Positions 1 to 9,339 are shown, counted from the first letter of the stretch. The stretch: 64,000 nt of DNA from Paenibacillus sp. RC67 (GCF_030020805.1 NZ_CP125098.1:5107501-5171500); one strand, 5' to 3'. Numbers and translations: made by a program. Notes: generated by a model from the letters alone, not told the origin.

Positions 1-18
1 CCTCGGTACCCCGATTCA

Positions 19-1818
19 TTAATTAGAAGTAAAACTAATCATGCTATCCTCCACTGTGGTTATACCTCCAAGATCCGGCTTGTCGTCCAAAGTGACGACC
101 GGAGCAGCGGGTCCGTGCAGCTCGAATACGACGATCTCATTGCTGCCCTTTTTCAATATGGGCCCTGGGATATACAGCGCCTTTTGCGGGCCAGCCTCCC
201 AATAACGGCCTAGATTGAAGCCGTTCACGTAAACGACTCCCTTCTTCCAGCCGTCCATGCGGATAAATGTATCCGCCGTTTCTTCAGCTTCGAACGTGCC
301 TTGATAAAACGACGGACTGTCCGCAGGCTGAGCTCCGGCCGGAGTCTCCGAATATTGAAGCGCAGAGAGCGTATCCAGCGGCAATGTATACATGGTCCAA
401 TCAAATAGAAACTGAAAATCGAGACGCACGCCTTCCGTAATCCCTTTGTAGTCTTTCAACAGCGGTCCGTAATTGATGCGTCCCATGTTCTCAACCAGAA
501 TGGTCAAACGAGCGCCGCTGGCAGGAACATCCACAGTAAGCGGAGCATAATTCCAGCGTTCGATGACCCCGATGTAGACTCCGTCCAGAAACACCTGCGC
601 CCGATCGTGTACGTCTTGGATATGCAGCTGTTGACTGCGGCGAGGTCCGGATACTTGCGTCTCGTACACAATGAAGCCATAGTTTTGGCCGAATTTTTCC
701 ATCGGTTCGGGATTTGTACGCTTCACTGGAGCTGACAGGTTATCCAATTGTTCGAACAGTGCAGCGCGTTTTGTCAGCGTGACTTCTCCGTAACGGATTT
801 TTTTAACCTGCTCCGGCAGCGTATCCTCTACCTCGTATCCGTAACGCTTCAACACTTCTTTGACTGCGACATATTTATCTGAGACATCACCCCATTCCGT
901 CAACGGCGAGTCGTAGTCGTAGCTCGTTATCGTAGGCTCATACGTTTTGATGTGATTGGCTCCGTTATAGAAGCCGAAGTTAGTGCCGCCGTGGAACATA
1001 TAAAAGTTGACGGAAGCATCCATGGCTAACATTTCTTCCAGTACTTTGGCTACATCGCCCGCATCGCGGGTATGGTGCTCCTCCATCCAATGGTCGAACC
1101 AGCCATTCCAATATTCCATACACATAAGAGGCTCATCAGGACGGTATTCCTTGAACTTCTCGAACGACTCCGCTGCACGGGAGCCAAAATTGACGGTGGC
1201 CAGCACCCCTGGGACGGTTCCCCCCTGCAGCATCTGGTCAGTCGGACCATCGGATGTGAACAGCAGCACATCGACGCCGCGCTTAATCAGTCCTTGGCGC
1301 AAATACTCGAGGTATTGCATATCGTTGCCGTAGCTCCCGTACTCATTCTCGATCTGTACCGCGATGATCGGTCCGCCGTTTGTGCATAATAGCGGCTTCA
1401 GCTTCGGCAGCAGCACATCGTAATAAGCGTCCACTTTGCTTAAGAATAGCGGATCATTGCAGCGTAAGCGAATGTTCGGATATTGGAGCAGCCATGCTGG
1501 AAGTCCTCCGAATTCCCATTCCGCGCAAATATACGGGCTAGGGCGGACAATCACATGCAAACCGACCTCCCCAGCCAGTTCGATGAACCGGACAATATCG
1601 GCAAGACCCTCAAAGCAAAATTTGCCTTCCACCGGCTCATGCATATTCCAGGCTACATAAGTCTCCACCGTGTTGAAGCCGCAAGCTTTCAGCTTAATCA
1701 GACGATCCTTCCAATATTCAGGCACCACGCGAAAATAATGAATCGCTCCCGCAACAATACGTGCAGGCTCCCCGTTCAGCCTAAATTGATTGCCAACTAC
1801 TTCGAATGATACAGCCAT
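19..1818 (-). CDS. GH35 beta-galactosidase
   Basis: A 599-residue glycoside hydrolase family 35 enzyme, predicted to remove terminal beta-galactose from oligosaccharides. The TIM barrel fills roughly residues 8-320. The acid/base glutamate lies in IENEYG (E159) and the nucleophile in CMEYWNGW (E235), both intact. C-terminal jelly-roll domains follow (about 380-590). There is no signal peptide, so the enzyme is probably cytoplasmic and works on imported oligosaccharides. GAGGT precedes the ATG at normal spacing. It is divergent from the AraC regulator at 2001, which is the obvious candidate regulator. Family assignment is firm; the exact galactoside is not known. Confidence 0.93.
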   Translation of the reverse strand: MAVSFEVVGNQFRLNGEPARIVAGAIHYFRVVPEYWKDRLIKLKACGFNTVETYVAWNMHEPVEGKFCFEGLADIVRFIELAGEVGLHVIVRPSPYICAEWEFGGLPAWLLQYPNIRLRCNDPLFLSKVDAYYDVLLPKLKPLLCTNGGPIIAVQIENEYGSYGNDMQYLEYLRQGLIKRGVDVLLFTSDGPTDQMLQGGTVPGVLATVNFGSRAAESFEKFKEYRPDEPLMCMEYWNGWFDHWMEEHHTRDAGDVAKVLEEMLAMDASVNFYMFHGGTNFGFYNGANHIKTYEPTITSYDYDSPLTEWGDVSDKYVAVKEVLKRYGYEVEDTLPEQVKKIRYGEVTLTKRAALFEQLDNLSAPVKRTNPEPMEKFGQNYGFIVYETQVSGPRRSQQLHIQDVHDRAQVFLDGVYIGVIERWNYAPLTVDVPASGARLTILVENMGRINYGPLLKDYKGITEGVRLDFQFLFDWTMYTLPLDTLSALQYSETPAGAQPADSPSFYQGTFEAEETADTFIRMDGWKKGVVYVNGFNLGRYWEAGPQKALYIPGPILKKGSNEIVVFELHGPAAPVVTLDDKPDLGGITTVEDSMISFTSN

Positions 1819-2000
1819 ATGCTCAACCTCACAGATTTTAATTTATTTGCTCTTCAAATTGTAAGTAATTGAGCGGACAATCGAAATAACCAAACGTGTC
1901 GTTTGTATAACCTTTTGTGCTGCGAATCGAATTGCGGTACTATTAAAGATGACCTAACATTCGGAACCGGACATTTTTTTACTGAAAGGAACGAGCAACT

Positions 2001-2927
2001 ATGGACAGGCAGTGGACATTCACCAACTTTACCAATACGCTGCAAGTATCCGGATGCCACTTTGGCATTAAGCCTCCCGCGTGGACCTATCCAAAGCATC
2101 ATCATCATCTTATTGAACTGGTCTGCTGTCTCGATGGCGAAGTCCGGCAGCAGTTCGGCCAAGATACCCTATCGATGAAACAAGGAGATTGGCTCCTGAT
2201 AAAATCCGGCGTCAAGCATGCCATCGTTAACGATAGCGATCTCCCTTATGTATTTTTCAATCTTCATTTCGATCTCGATGATTCCGAGATGCGGCGTATC
2301 TTTGGCGTAGAGCCGTATCAGTTCATTAGCGGCAGGACCGCATCGGATAGCTTGCTCCCTGCTTACGTTAGGCAGCTTGAAGCTGTATTAGGCCAGAGCA
2401 TTGCCGGCAACCAGCTGTCCGGCAGCCCGAAGGAGGAGCATGTTTCTCTAGGCGTGCAGGATCGACTGGCCGTACAAGCTCATATTTTGCTGATCATATC
2501 GGAAATGATAGGCTTATTAAAGGAGCAAACGATAAACGAAGAACCTGTACATGATGCGACCCAATTCACAGCGGAAATTGCTCATCGGATGGAAGAGCTG
2601 CTAAGTGCCAATCTATACTCCGACATTACTATTGCGGAGATTGCCAAAAGGATGAATATGAGCCGCTTTCAGTGTTCCAAAGTGTTCTCGCACATATACG
2701 GCGTCTCTCCGCGCCAATTTCTTAGCGAGTTGAAACTGAATGAAGCCAAGCGTCTGCTTGTGACGACGGATCAATCGGTAGCTGCGATTGCAGAGCTGCT
2801 CGGCTTCCACTCAGCGACACATTTCTCGCGTCAGTTCCGGCGCTGGACCGGACAGTCGCCGAATCATTTTCGCCCTAAGCATGCTGTCGAGCCTTCATCG
2901 CTGAAAGGCCGTGACGGTCACATTTAA
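2001..2927 (+). CDS. AraC-family transcriptional regulator with N-terminal cupin
   Basis: A 308-residue regulator. The N-terminal half has a cupin-type sugar-sensing domain (a histidine cluster near residues 32-35, then a GDW turn and a KHA strand). The C-terminal ~100 residues carry the two helix-turn-helix motifs of AraC/XylS proteins (SDITIAEIAKRMNMSRFQCS, then SVAAIAELLGFHSATHFSRQ). AAAGGA lies 10 bases before the ATG. It is head-to-head with the GH35 gene and probably activates it in response to a galactoside. Ligand and operator cannot be read from the sequence. Confidence 0.9.
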   Translation: MDRQWTFTNFTNTLQVSGCHFGIKPPAWTYPKHHHHLIELVCCLDGEVRQQFGQDTLSMKQGDWLLIKSGVKHAIVNDSDLPYVFFNLHFDLDDSEMRRIFGVEPYQFISGRTASDSLLPAYVRQLEAVLGQSIAGNQLSGSPKEEHVSLGVQDRLAVQAHILLIISEMIGLLKEQTINEEPVHDATQFTAEIAHRMEELLSANLYSDITIAEIAKRMNMSRFQCSKVFSHIYGVSPRQFLSELKLNEAKRLLVTTDQSVAAIAELLGFHSATHFSRQFRRWTGQSPNHFRPKHAVEPSSLKGRDGHI

Positions 2928-2931
2928 AAAT

Positions 2932-2973
2932 GGGATCAAGCTCTTGTCATTGGTTTTGACAGATCTTGATCCC
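2932..2973 (+). other. Long hairpin after araC-type gene, without U-tract
   Basis: GGGATCAAG and CTTGATCCC form perfect outer arms, with a further GTCA/TGAC pairing inside. It begins four bases after the AraC stop codon. No run of T follows on either strand, so it is not a standard intrinsic terminator. It may stabilise the mRNA 3' end or be Rho-linked. Confidence 0.4.
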
Positions 2974-3145
2974 GATGGCAGGGTCTACACAATACGAAAT
3001 AATGGCTTTTCCCTTATAAGATGAACGGGGAGTCTGGGAAATTGTTCCTATAGCCGCTCCGATCCATATCTCAGTGCTCCAACGACTAATTGTTTTCGTA
3101 ATCCCCAAAAAACATCTTACATATTCACCCTACTAATCATAGTAA

Positions 3146-3180
3146 TAAAAAACCAGTCGGTCTTATACCAACTGGTTTTT
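3146..3180. terminator. Bidirectional intrinsic terminator
   Basis: AAAAACCAGT and ACTGGTTTTT pair around a short loop, giving A/T tracts on both sides. It sits between the convergent AraC gene (+) and the sensor kinase gene (-) and can serve both. Confidence 0.75.
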
Positions 3181-3187
3181 CTAAGGT

Positions 3188-4960
3188 CTAGCTTGCTTCT
3201 TTTCGATGCTTTTCAATAGGCAATCTTACATGAAAGTGGATAGTACTATCTTCGATGGTAAAACCAATGCTCCCCTTATATTGTTTGATAAGATTCTCGA
3301 TAATGGCAAGTCCTAGTCCAGAATGACCTACCGGCTTCGTCGAAACTCCAGGTTTTAAAAAAGCTCTTACCTCATCCGCTGTTATCGGCTTGCTTAAAGG
3401 ATTGGAAACAAGGAGTGACATGACCCCATGTGTAACCTCACCAGTAACCGATACCCACCGTTCATCTGCGGAGTCTTCGGTCAATTCAATGACCTCATCA
3501 AATGCATTATCAATCAAGTTGCCCATGATTTTAGTAATATCCACAGAACGAATCCCGTTGGACAATTCTTCCATGCCCTGAAACCTATAGATGAGGTCGA
3601 TTTTATACATCATTGCACTCGCCATCTTGGATTGCATCAAGGCAGAAATCGCTGGGTTCCCTATCTGAATGATATCGTTCATTTCATCTATATCCTGAAT
3701 AAATTCGTTAGAGTAGGAACGAAGTTCCTCGTATTTTTCAAGCTTTATAAATGCATTTATCGTTGACACATGATTCAAAAAGTCATGCCGCTGCCCTCGG
3801 ATCGTTGTGAACATCGCATTGATTTGCTCGATGTAGTTCTCCTGCGTAGACCGTACCGCATCGTCTCTGATTTTTCCAATAAAGTAAACAATAATATATA
3901 CAAGCCCAATGATGATGATGGACACTGCGATGATAATCATTGCAAGCACCTTGAACTCGGAGTTTAGTTGATTTTGAATGACAGCGTAATCCGTAACGAT
4001 GGAAACAACATACGGAATCTTCACATCCAAAATAGGAACAAAGGATTTCACCACATGTTTTCCGTTTATAGTCGCTTCATCCCGAATGATTTGTTTTTTG
4101 TCCATGGCAGCATGGACGTTGGCAAAGTCATTCTCATGCTGATAAGTATAGGAGCCGTACATGATTTGTCGGTCAACTAGCTTTACCCACTTCTCATTAT
4201 TAGCATTAACGCCACGAGCGATCTCTTTACCGACTTTTTCAGGATTAAAAATGGTGATTTCTTGTATAAAGTCTTCATTTCCTTGCAGAGTCTTATCAAA
4301 AATAATTTTTGGCCCCGTTATTTCATCGTATTTCTTGATCGACTCATCTAATACCCATGGATCAATGAGGTAGTTGGTGCTTCCATCGTAATAATACCCC
4401 CACGTTCCCACATGAGTAGGATCGGAGGTTGAAATCTCAAACGGTCCTACCCAATAATTCGGTAGCTTTATGCCTTTATCTACATTCACATTTTTATCGT
4501 CGAACAATTGATTAAATGCTTTAAACCAGGTCCCTCCCCATGGTTTGGTGCTTAGAGCCCTCTCCCTTGGCTCAGTAGAACGCGTTCCTATAATGTCCCC
4601 ATCGGGCTTCTTCTCAAATAAGGTGATGCCAGTAACCGATCCTATTTCGTCTCTTAATGAGATCAATTCTTCATCCGTTACCTTATTGATATCTGGATTG
4701 AGCCGTTCCTGTATCAAGAGGGCAGTTGTTCTTAGCTGCGACCCTATCATGTCCATTAAATACTGACTTCCCGATTGGGAATGCTCAATAGATATGCTGA
4801 TCTGTTTAGCGATCGCTTCGTCATGATTCGCCAAATTATTCGTTAATAACTTCTTTGTTGAGTAAAAATAGGCTATATTATTAATTAATAATATTAATAA
4901 TATAGAAGCTAGAAATGCTGCTATGAATTTCTTTTTCAATTCTTTACCAATCCCATCCAA
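3188..4960 (-). CDS. CitA/DcuS-type sensor histidine kinase (orphan)
   Basis: A 590-residue membrane kinase. A transmembrane segment at about 12-33 and another at 339-362 bracket an extracytoplasmic sensor domain of about 300 residues. The cytoplasmic part has the Spo0B/CitA-type phospho-acceptor motif RHDFLNH (H392) and an HATPase domain ending with GLGLAIIENL. Kinases of this type normally sit beside a CitB/DcuR-type response regulator; none is adjacent here, as the neighbours are an AraC gene and an APH-fold kinase. The start has only a weak ribosome site. The extracellular domain is longer than the usual single PAS-like sensor of CitA, and its ligand is unknown. Confidence 0.85.
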   Translation of the reverse strand: MDGIGKELKKKFIAAFLASILLILLINNIAYFYSTKKLLTNNLANHDEAIAKQISISIEHSQSGSQYLMDMIGSQLRTTALLIQERLNPDINKVTDEELISLRDEIGSVTGITLFEKKPDGDIIGTRSTEPRERALSTKPWGGTWFKAFNQLFDDKNVNVDKGIKLPNYWVGPFEISTSDPTHVGTWGYYYDGSTNYLIDPWVLDESIKKYDEITGPKIIFDKTLQGNEDFIQEITIFNPEKVGKEIARGVNANNEKWVKLVDRQIMYGSYTYQHENDFANVHAAMDKKQIIRDEATINGKHVVKSFVPILDVKIPYVVSIVTDYAVIQNQLNSEFKVLAMIIIAVSIIIIGLVYIIVYFIGKIRDDAVRSTQENYIEQINAMFTTIRGQRHDFLNHVSTINAFIKLEKYEELRSYSNEFIQDIDEMNDIIQIGNPAISALMQSKMASAMMYKIDLIYRFQGMEELSNGIRSVDITKIMGNLIDNAFDEVIELTEDSADERWVSVTGEVTHGVMSLLVSNPLSKPITADEVRAFLKPGVSTKPVGHSGLGLAIIENLIKQYKGSIGFTIEDSTIHFHVRLPIEKHRKEAS

Positions 4961-5048
4961 TTATTTTCTCTTTAATTTACCACATTCGTTTCATGTTCGT
5001 CATTTATTTTGGTATTTCGACATTTTTCACAGGTAGAGCGAGGTTATA

Positions 5049-6008
5049 ATGAACAACTTCAAATCAGTCATCAATCATGGGGAATTAGACCCTACGCAAG
5101 TGAACCTACAGGTTATTAATGAGTATACGAATGAAAACAAAAAATGCCTGTATCGATTTTCCTTCAAAAAGAATCCGGCTGCGTCTTATGTGTTTAAGCC
5201 TACAAACACAGCTGTAGAGGTTGATCAAGAGCTGTGGATGCAGGAGCATTTTAAAGCACTTATCCCAGCTGTTACTACGCCAGCTATTCTAGATTATTGC
5301 ATAGATGAAGGTAAGCAGGAGTATTGGATGGTATTAGAAGATGCCGGTACTTTAACTCATACCTATTCTGAAGATATTCTGATTGAGGCAGCACGCACAG
5401 TGGTCAACTGGCATAAACTCCCCCCTTCAATTGAAATCAAGCACACCAAGGCGTTCCTCCCTTATATCGATGAGGCGCTAATCACAATTATAGAAAATGA
5501 AGCTCTTTATCGTGATTTGCTTGTCCATATGGGTGTACATAAACGCCAGATTGATGTGTTGTACGAACATCTATCGTCACTCCATGGTGTGTTCCCTACG
5601 GAGCAAACTGTTTCTCATGGTGACTTCCTATTTATTAATTTAGCTAGTAAAAACGGACGTTTTATAGTCCTCGACTGGGAGTTCCTACAAATAAATTCAG
5701 TCTATTTCGATCTATTCACCTTGATCGACATGGCAGTAGTCAGATATCGTATTAAGCCTAATAAACACATAAGGATGAATGTCCTCCAAACGTATATTCA
5801 AGAGAGAGAAAAGACCGGATGGCAGGCACCTGCACATTTTATTAAGAACTATCATCTTTATGTTCTTATTTATTCAGTGCTTACGTTAAAATGGCTGTTT
5901 AGCGACCTGGAGACTGGAAAATTTGATCGAGACTTGCTTTTAAAAGAGAAAGAAGAGCTCACAGCCATTATCAGTGATTGTCTAGAATATATTGCTGAAG
6001 GACCCTGA
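5049..6008 (+). CDS. APH/choline-kinase-fold phosphotransferase
   Basis: A 319-residue protein of the aminoglycoside phosphotransferase/choline kinase superfamily. The catalytic loop is visible as SHGDFLFIN (Brenner-type HGDxxxxN, near residue 191) and the metal-binding motif as LDWEF (about 211-215). An N-terminal ATP lobe covers roughly residues 30-110. GAGG lies 8 bases upstream of the ATG. Members phosphorylate small molecules such as choline, amino sugars, aminoglycosides or spore-related substrates; the substrate cannot be told here. It is transcribed alone, divergent from the kinase gene at 4960 and closed by a strong terminator. Confidence 0.8.
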   Translation: MNNFKSVINHGELDPTQVNLQVINEYTNENKKCLYRFSFKKNPAASYVFKPTNTAVEVDQELWMQEHFKALIPAVTTPAILDYCIDEGKQEYWMVLEDAGTLTHTYSEDILIEAARTVVNWHKLPPSIEIKHTKAFLPYIDEALITIIENEALYRDLLVHMGVHKRQIDVLYEHLSSLHGVFPTEQTVSHGDFLFINLASKNGRFIVLDWEFLQINSVYFDLFTLIDMAVVRYRIKPNKHIRMNVLQTYIQEREKTGWQAPAHFIKNYHLYVLIYSVLTLKWLFSDLETGKFDRDLLLKEKEELTAIISDCLEYIAEGP

Positions 6009-6051
6009 TGAAAGAAAACTCATTATAAGGAGCATTCACAGTTGTTATGAA

Positions 6052-6092
6052 AAGTCGCTTGGTCGGAAATCATCCGTCAGCGGCTTTTTTTT
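6052..6092 (+). terminator. Intrinsic terminator of the APH-fold gene
   Basis: AAGTCGCT pairs with AGCGGCTT (one G-U pair), with an inner GGA/TCC pairing, followed by eight T. It lies 44 bases after the stop codon. Confidence 0.75.
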
Positions 6093-6284
6093 GCTATGGG
6101 TCATTGTGCAGCCTCATTCAACATTTCGAGAACCCTTCGACTGTCATTCCTTTTGACAGCGGCAGGTTCTCACCAAAATGGTTGCTCATCTCAGGATTTT
6201 TCAGCGCAGACAGTATCGTGATTGATTTCAGCAAAACAACAAAAGTTTAGAGCAATTGAGTGAAACAAAAGGGATGGAATTTAG

Positions 6285-6340
6285 TATAAAGTGGATTTAG
6301 AAAACGTTTACAACGTAGTTAGTCAGGTCGTACACGTTTT
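6285..6340 (+). promoter_or_regulatory. Promoter -10 and paired cre-like operators of the alginate lyase gene
   Basis: TATAAA (6285-6290) is a plausible -10; the -35 is weak. Just downstream are two boxes in inverted orientation: AGAAAACGTTTACA (6299-6312) and GTACACGTTTT (6330-6340). The first differs from the CcpA cre consensus TGNAANCGNTNNCA at one position. Their centres are about 29 bp apart, close to three helical turns. This fits carbon catabolite repression by roadblock or looping. Confidence 0.5.
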
Positions 6341-6368
6341 CAACTCAAACGAAGAGAGGATGAGGATA

Positions 6369-7130
6369 ATGAAACTGGCTTCGCTCGGGAAGGTAAAAAA
6401 ATTGGGTTTGGCGCTTGGTTTGACCGTATTGTTGAATGTCCCTGTATTGTCGATGGTAGGTGCTGCACCAAATATTGATTATCATATTTGGTTATTACAG
6501 CAACCGGACGGATCAACGATAAGTTCGTCGCAATTGGTTTCGGGGTATTCAAGCAAATATTTCTATACAGCTTCCGACGGAGGCCAGGCGTTCATGGATC
6601 CTAAGACGGGTTCTACGACCTCAGGCTCGTCTCATCCTCGTTCCGAGATGCGGGAACAAACGACCAGCGGAAGCAACGCAGCTTGGAGCTGGTCTGGAAC
6701 TAACACCATGACGAATACAGCTGCTGTCACGTTACAGGGTGGCGGCTCGAGCGGCGTAACTACTATCGGTCAAATTTTTAACAGCACCGATTCTATACCA
6801 TTGGTCGAATTGGAGTATCAGGCAAACGCCAACTCCAAAGGCGGTAATTTCAGAATATTATATGAAGAAGCAAAGGGAGCAGGTACCTATACCGAATTAA
6901 GCACCAAAGCTGCTTTGGGTTCAAAATTCACTTTTGATATGTCGCTTTCAGGTGGCGTGGCGACCGTGAAAATCAATGGCTCACAGGTATTTTCTAAAAC
7001 ACCAAGCTTCTCAGGAAAGAAATTCTACTTCAAGACGGGCAATTACGATCAAACAGCAACATCTGGCTCGGTAAGCACAACACCTTATACTACTGTTGAG
7101 CTTTATTCTGTCAGCGTTGTACACAAGTAA
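6369..7130 (+). CDS. Polysaccharide lyase family 7 alginate lyase, secreted
   Basis: A 253-residue protein. I chose the ATG at 6369 because GAGAGGA lies 8 bases upstream; a GTG at 6291 would place the cre-like boxes inside the gene. A signal peptide (about 1-33, cleaved near VGA-AP) precedes a single PL7 jelly-roll. PL7 signatures are present: RSEMR (91-95) and YFKTGNY (220-226). The third motif, normally QIH or QIV, reads QIF (135-137). PL7 enzymes cleave alginate (mannuronate/guluronate) by beta-elimination outside the cell. It is a single-gene unit. The QIF variant leaves the substrate preference open. Confidence 0.88.
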   Translation: MKLASLGKVKKLGLALGLTVLLNVPVLSMVGAAPNIDYHIWLLQQPDGSTISSSQLVSGYSSKYFYTASDGGQAFMDPKTGSTTSGSSHPRSEMREQTTSGSNAAWSWSGTNTMTNTAAVTLQGGGSSGVTTIGQIFNSTDSIPLVELEYQANANSKGGNFRILYEEAKGAGTYTELSTKAALGSKFTFDMSLSGGVATVKINGSQVFSKTPSFSGKKFYFKTGNYDQTATSGSVSTTPYTTVELYSVSVVHK

Positions 7131-7167
7131 GCTATCTAACCGCCGCTCTTATTCATAAGAACTAAAA

Positions 7168-7215
7168 GTCGGACCAAGCCTTTGCTGCAACGATACGCAG
7201 TAGGCTTGGTCCGAC
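7168..7215 (-). terminator. Terminator after the epimerase operon
   Basis: A perfect 14-bp inverted repeat (GTCGGACCAAGCCT / AGGCTTGGTCCGAC) with a 20-base loop. On the minus strand TTTT follows the stem. It sits just after the epimerase stop codon. Confidence 0.6.
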
Positions 7216-7227
7216 CGATATACCCTA

Positions 7228-8088
7228 TTAAAGAGCGGTATCTTTCCAAGAATAAGCTGGCTTCCAATTCAAAATCGAATTCGCCCTGGCGTTGGATACG
7301 AATGCCGTAAGCTTATCGGGAGTCAGGTTTGAAAAAGGCACCTGCGGATAATACTTTGCTGCCAGATCACGGATACTTTCACTGCTTAGAATATCGCTAG
7401 ACGTAATGTTAAGACGGCATGCCTCTGAGGTTTCACTGCATTCTGACTCTAGGGCCATCCGGCAGGCGATTGCAGCATCACGTGCATCTACATAACTCCA
7501 TAGCGTACGGTGATGTCTCGCGGTATCGCCAAACATCGAGATCTCCCTTGCATATTCCTCCGGGGCAAGAATTAAGGAGAACCGCAAGGCATAGACCTGC
7601 ATATTCACCCGGCGGGCGAACATATCTCCCGTCTGCTCATTCACCTGCTTGGACAGGCCATAGCTTTCCTGCGGCAGCAGCACATGATCCTCGTCTACTG
7701 GAAGCCGATGTGGTGCGAATGGGTGCTTCGCCCAGCAGAAGCCATAGGCGGATTCACTAGATCCGAATACAACCCGTTGGATGCCCAGTTTAGATGCCGC
7801 CTCCATAATGTTATAGGTGGACATGACATTGTTGGCAAATATCCGTTCAGGCGAAAAGTTAATGGGGTTCGGCACGGCTGCCAGATGAAGTACTGCACCC
7901 GATTCGGCAAGAATGCCATAAACTTCACCAAGCTGATTCAAATCTCCCTGAATATAACGGGCATAGCGGTTGCGGCTGCTCTGCGGTCGGGTATCGGTTC
8001 CAATAACCCTGTAACCTGCATTATTGAGCTCTTCCACAACAAAGCGTCCAAGCTTGCCCTCCGATCCCGTAACGACAATATTCTTCAA
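7228..8088 (-). CDS. NAD-dependent epimerase/dehydratase family protein
   Basis: A 286-residue extended short-chain dehydrogenase. The NAD-binding glycine motif TGSEGKLG is at residues 7-14, and the catalytic Tyr and Lys lie in YGLSK (about 142-146). It is the last gene of an operon with the ManD-like enzyme (24 bases upstream) and the GH38 alpha-mannosidase. Homologues include nucleoside-diphosphate-sugar epimerases and uronate dehydrogenases. In this setting, oxidation or epimerisation of a free sugar or sugar acid is more likely than cell-wall nucleotide-sugar synthesis, but the substrate is not determined. Confidence 0.82.
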   Translation of the reverse strand: MKNIVVTGSEGKLGRFVVEELNNAGYRVIGTDTRPQSSRNRYARYIQGDLNQLGEVYGILAESGAVLHLAAVPNPINFSPERIFANNVMSTYNIMEAASKLGIQRVVFGSSESAYGFCWAKHPFAPHRLPVDEDHVLLPQESYGLSKQVNEQTGDMFARRVNMQVYALRFSLILAPEEYAREISMFGDTARHHRTLWSYVDARDAAIACRMALESECSETSEACRLNITSSDILSSESIRDLAAKYYPQVPFSNLTPDKLTAFVSNARANSILNWKPAYSWKDTAL

Positions 8089-8112
8089 AACGGTTCCTCC
8101 TTCTGGTCAAAC

Positions 8113-9324
8113 TTACGGACGGATCAGTGTTCCATCCGGCTTTCGGTCCAGCTTATAGGGATGATGATAGGATTTCAATGAATCCGGGTTTCCAAGCAGC
8201 GCTTTTGCCTTCATCTCATCGAAGTCAATACCAAGTCCGGGCTTTTCGCTAAGCTTCAAATGCCCCTTTTCCAATACTGCAAGTCCCGGGAATACTTCCT
8301 TCTCATGGGAACGAAAATGATTAATTTCCTGTATACCGAAGCTCATGCTGGACATATCCAGATGAGCAGCCGCTATTTGATTGACGGGGTCATTCTCTCC
8401 CCCCTCCTGCCAAGCGGTTCGAACGCCAAAAGCTTCACAAACTGCAGCGATTTTGCGGCATGGGGTAATGCCTCCGGCTTTGGAGACGCGCATCCTGACG
8501 AAATCGATCAGCCGATTCGTTACCAACGGCAGCCACTCTTGAGGATGAACGAACAGTTCACCTATCGCTTGAGGCGTGATGCTTGTCTCTTTTACCCTGC
8601 GATACCACTCCGTATGCTCCGATTGAAGCAAATCCTCTAAGAAAAACAACCTGTAAGGGTCGAGTAATCTGGATAAGGTTACGGCCCCGGATGGCGTCAA
8701 ATGCTCGTGAACGTCATGCGTGAAGTTCAGATTCATGCCGAAACGTATGCGGAGCTTTTCGAACATGTCGGGTATTGCCGTGATGTACTTAGCTTCATCG
8801 AATACACTTGCAGAGGGAAATTGATTCATGCCCTGCGAAGCTACAAAGCCGCCTCCACCGTAGCCGCCAAGCTGGCAGCGGATCACACCGAATCCTTGCT
8901 CCTGGTAAGAGCTGACATCTTCCTCCAGCTCCTCATAGGTTGCGCCATTGGCATGTGCATAACAAGGAATGGCCGAGCGAACCGCCCCGCCCAGGAGCTG
9001 ATATATCGGCAGCCCCGCTTCTTTGCCCTTGATGTCCCACAGCGCCATGTCGATTCCTCCCATAGCCGTGTGAAGCGTCGAACCATTACGCCAATAACCG
9101 CTGGTATACATGGTTTGCCATAAATCCTCGATTTGACTGGCATCCCGGCCAATAAGTAGCGGAGCCAGCAATTCCTCCACTATACTGACCACGGCTCCGG
9201 GCTGATACATATCACTGGCAGACCCAATCCCGTAGAGCCCATCCTGGTCCGTCATTACTTTCAAGATAACCCAGCTTCCGTCATGCCTTGTACGAATACA
9301 TCGAACGGCTGTAATTCTTGCCAT
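8113..9324 (-). CDS. Enolase-superfamily dehydratase, ManD/RspA-like
   Basis: A 403-residue member of the mandelate racemase/muconate lactonising subgroup closest to D-mannonate dehydratase (ManD/RspA). Predicted metal ligands D204 (in HDVHEH), E230 (FFLEDLL) and E256 (GELF) are present, as is H206. Where ManD enzymes have a conserved histidine (TAWHGP) this protein has TAWQEGG (Q306), so activity on mannonate is doubtful; RspA-type relatives are often poor or different dehydratases. It lies between GH38 (52 bases upstream) and the epimerase, suggesting dehydration of a mannose- or uronate-derived sugar acid. A cre-like box precedes it. Confidence 0.82.
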   Translation of the reverse strand: MARITAVRCIRTRHDGSWVILKVMTDQDGLYGIGSASDMYQPGAVVSIVEELLAPLLIGRDASQIEDLWQTMYTSGYWRNGSTLHTAMGGIDMALWDIKGKEAGLPIYQLLGGAVRSAIPCYAHANGATYEELEEDVSSYQEQGFGVIRCQLGGYGGGGFVASQGMNQFPSASVFDEAKYITAIPDMFEKLRIRFGMNLNFTHDVHEHLTPSGAVTLSRLLDPYRLFFLEDLLQSEHTEWYRRVKETSITPQAIGELFVHPQEWLPLVTNRLIDFVRMRVSKAGGITPCRKIAAVCEAFGVRTAWQEGGENDPVNQIAAAHLDMSSMSFGIQEINHFRSHEKEVFPGLAVLEKGHLKLSEKPGLGIDFDEMKAKALLGNPDSLKSYHHPYKLDRKPDGTLIRP

Positions 9325-9339
9325 TCTGCGTTCCTCCTT

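Noticed and set aside
6047..6250. A 67-codon frame after the APH-fold gene
   Set aside because: Its start lies within the terminator hairpin and it encodes no recognisable motif.
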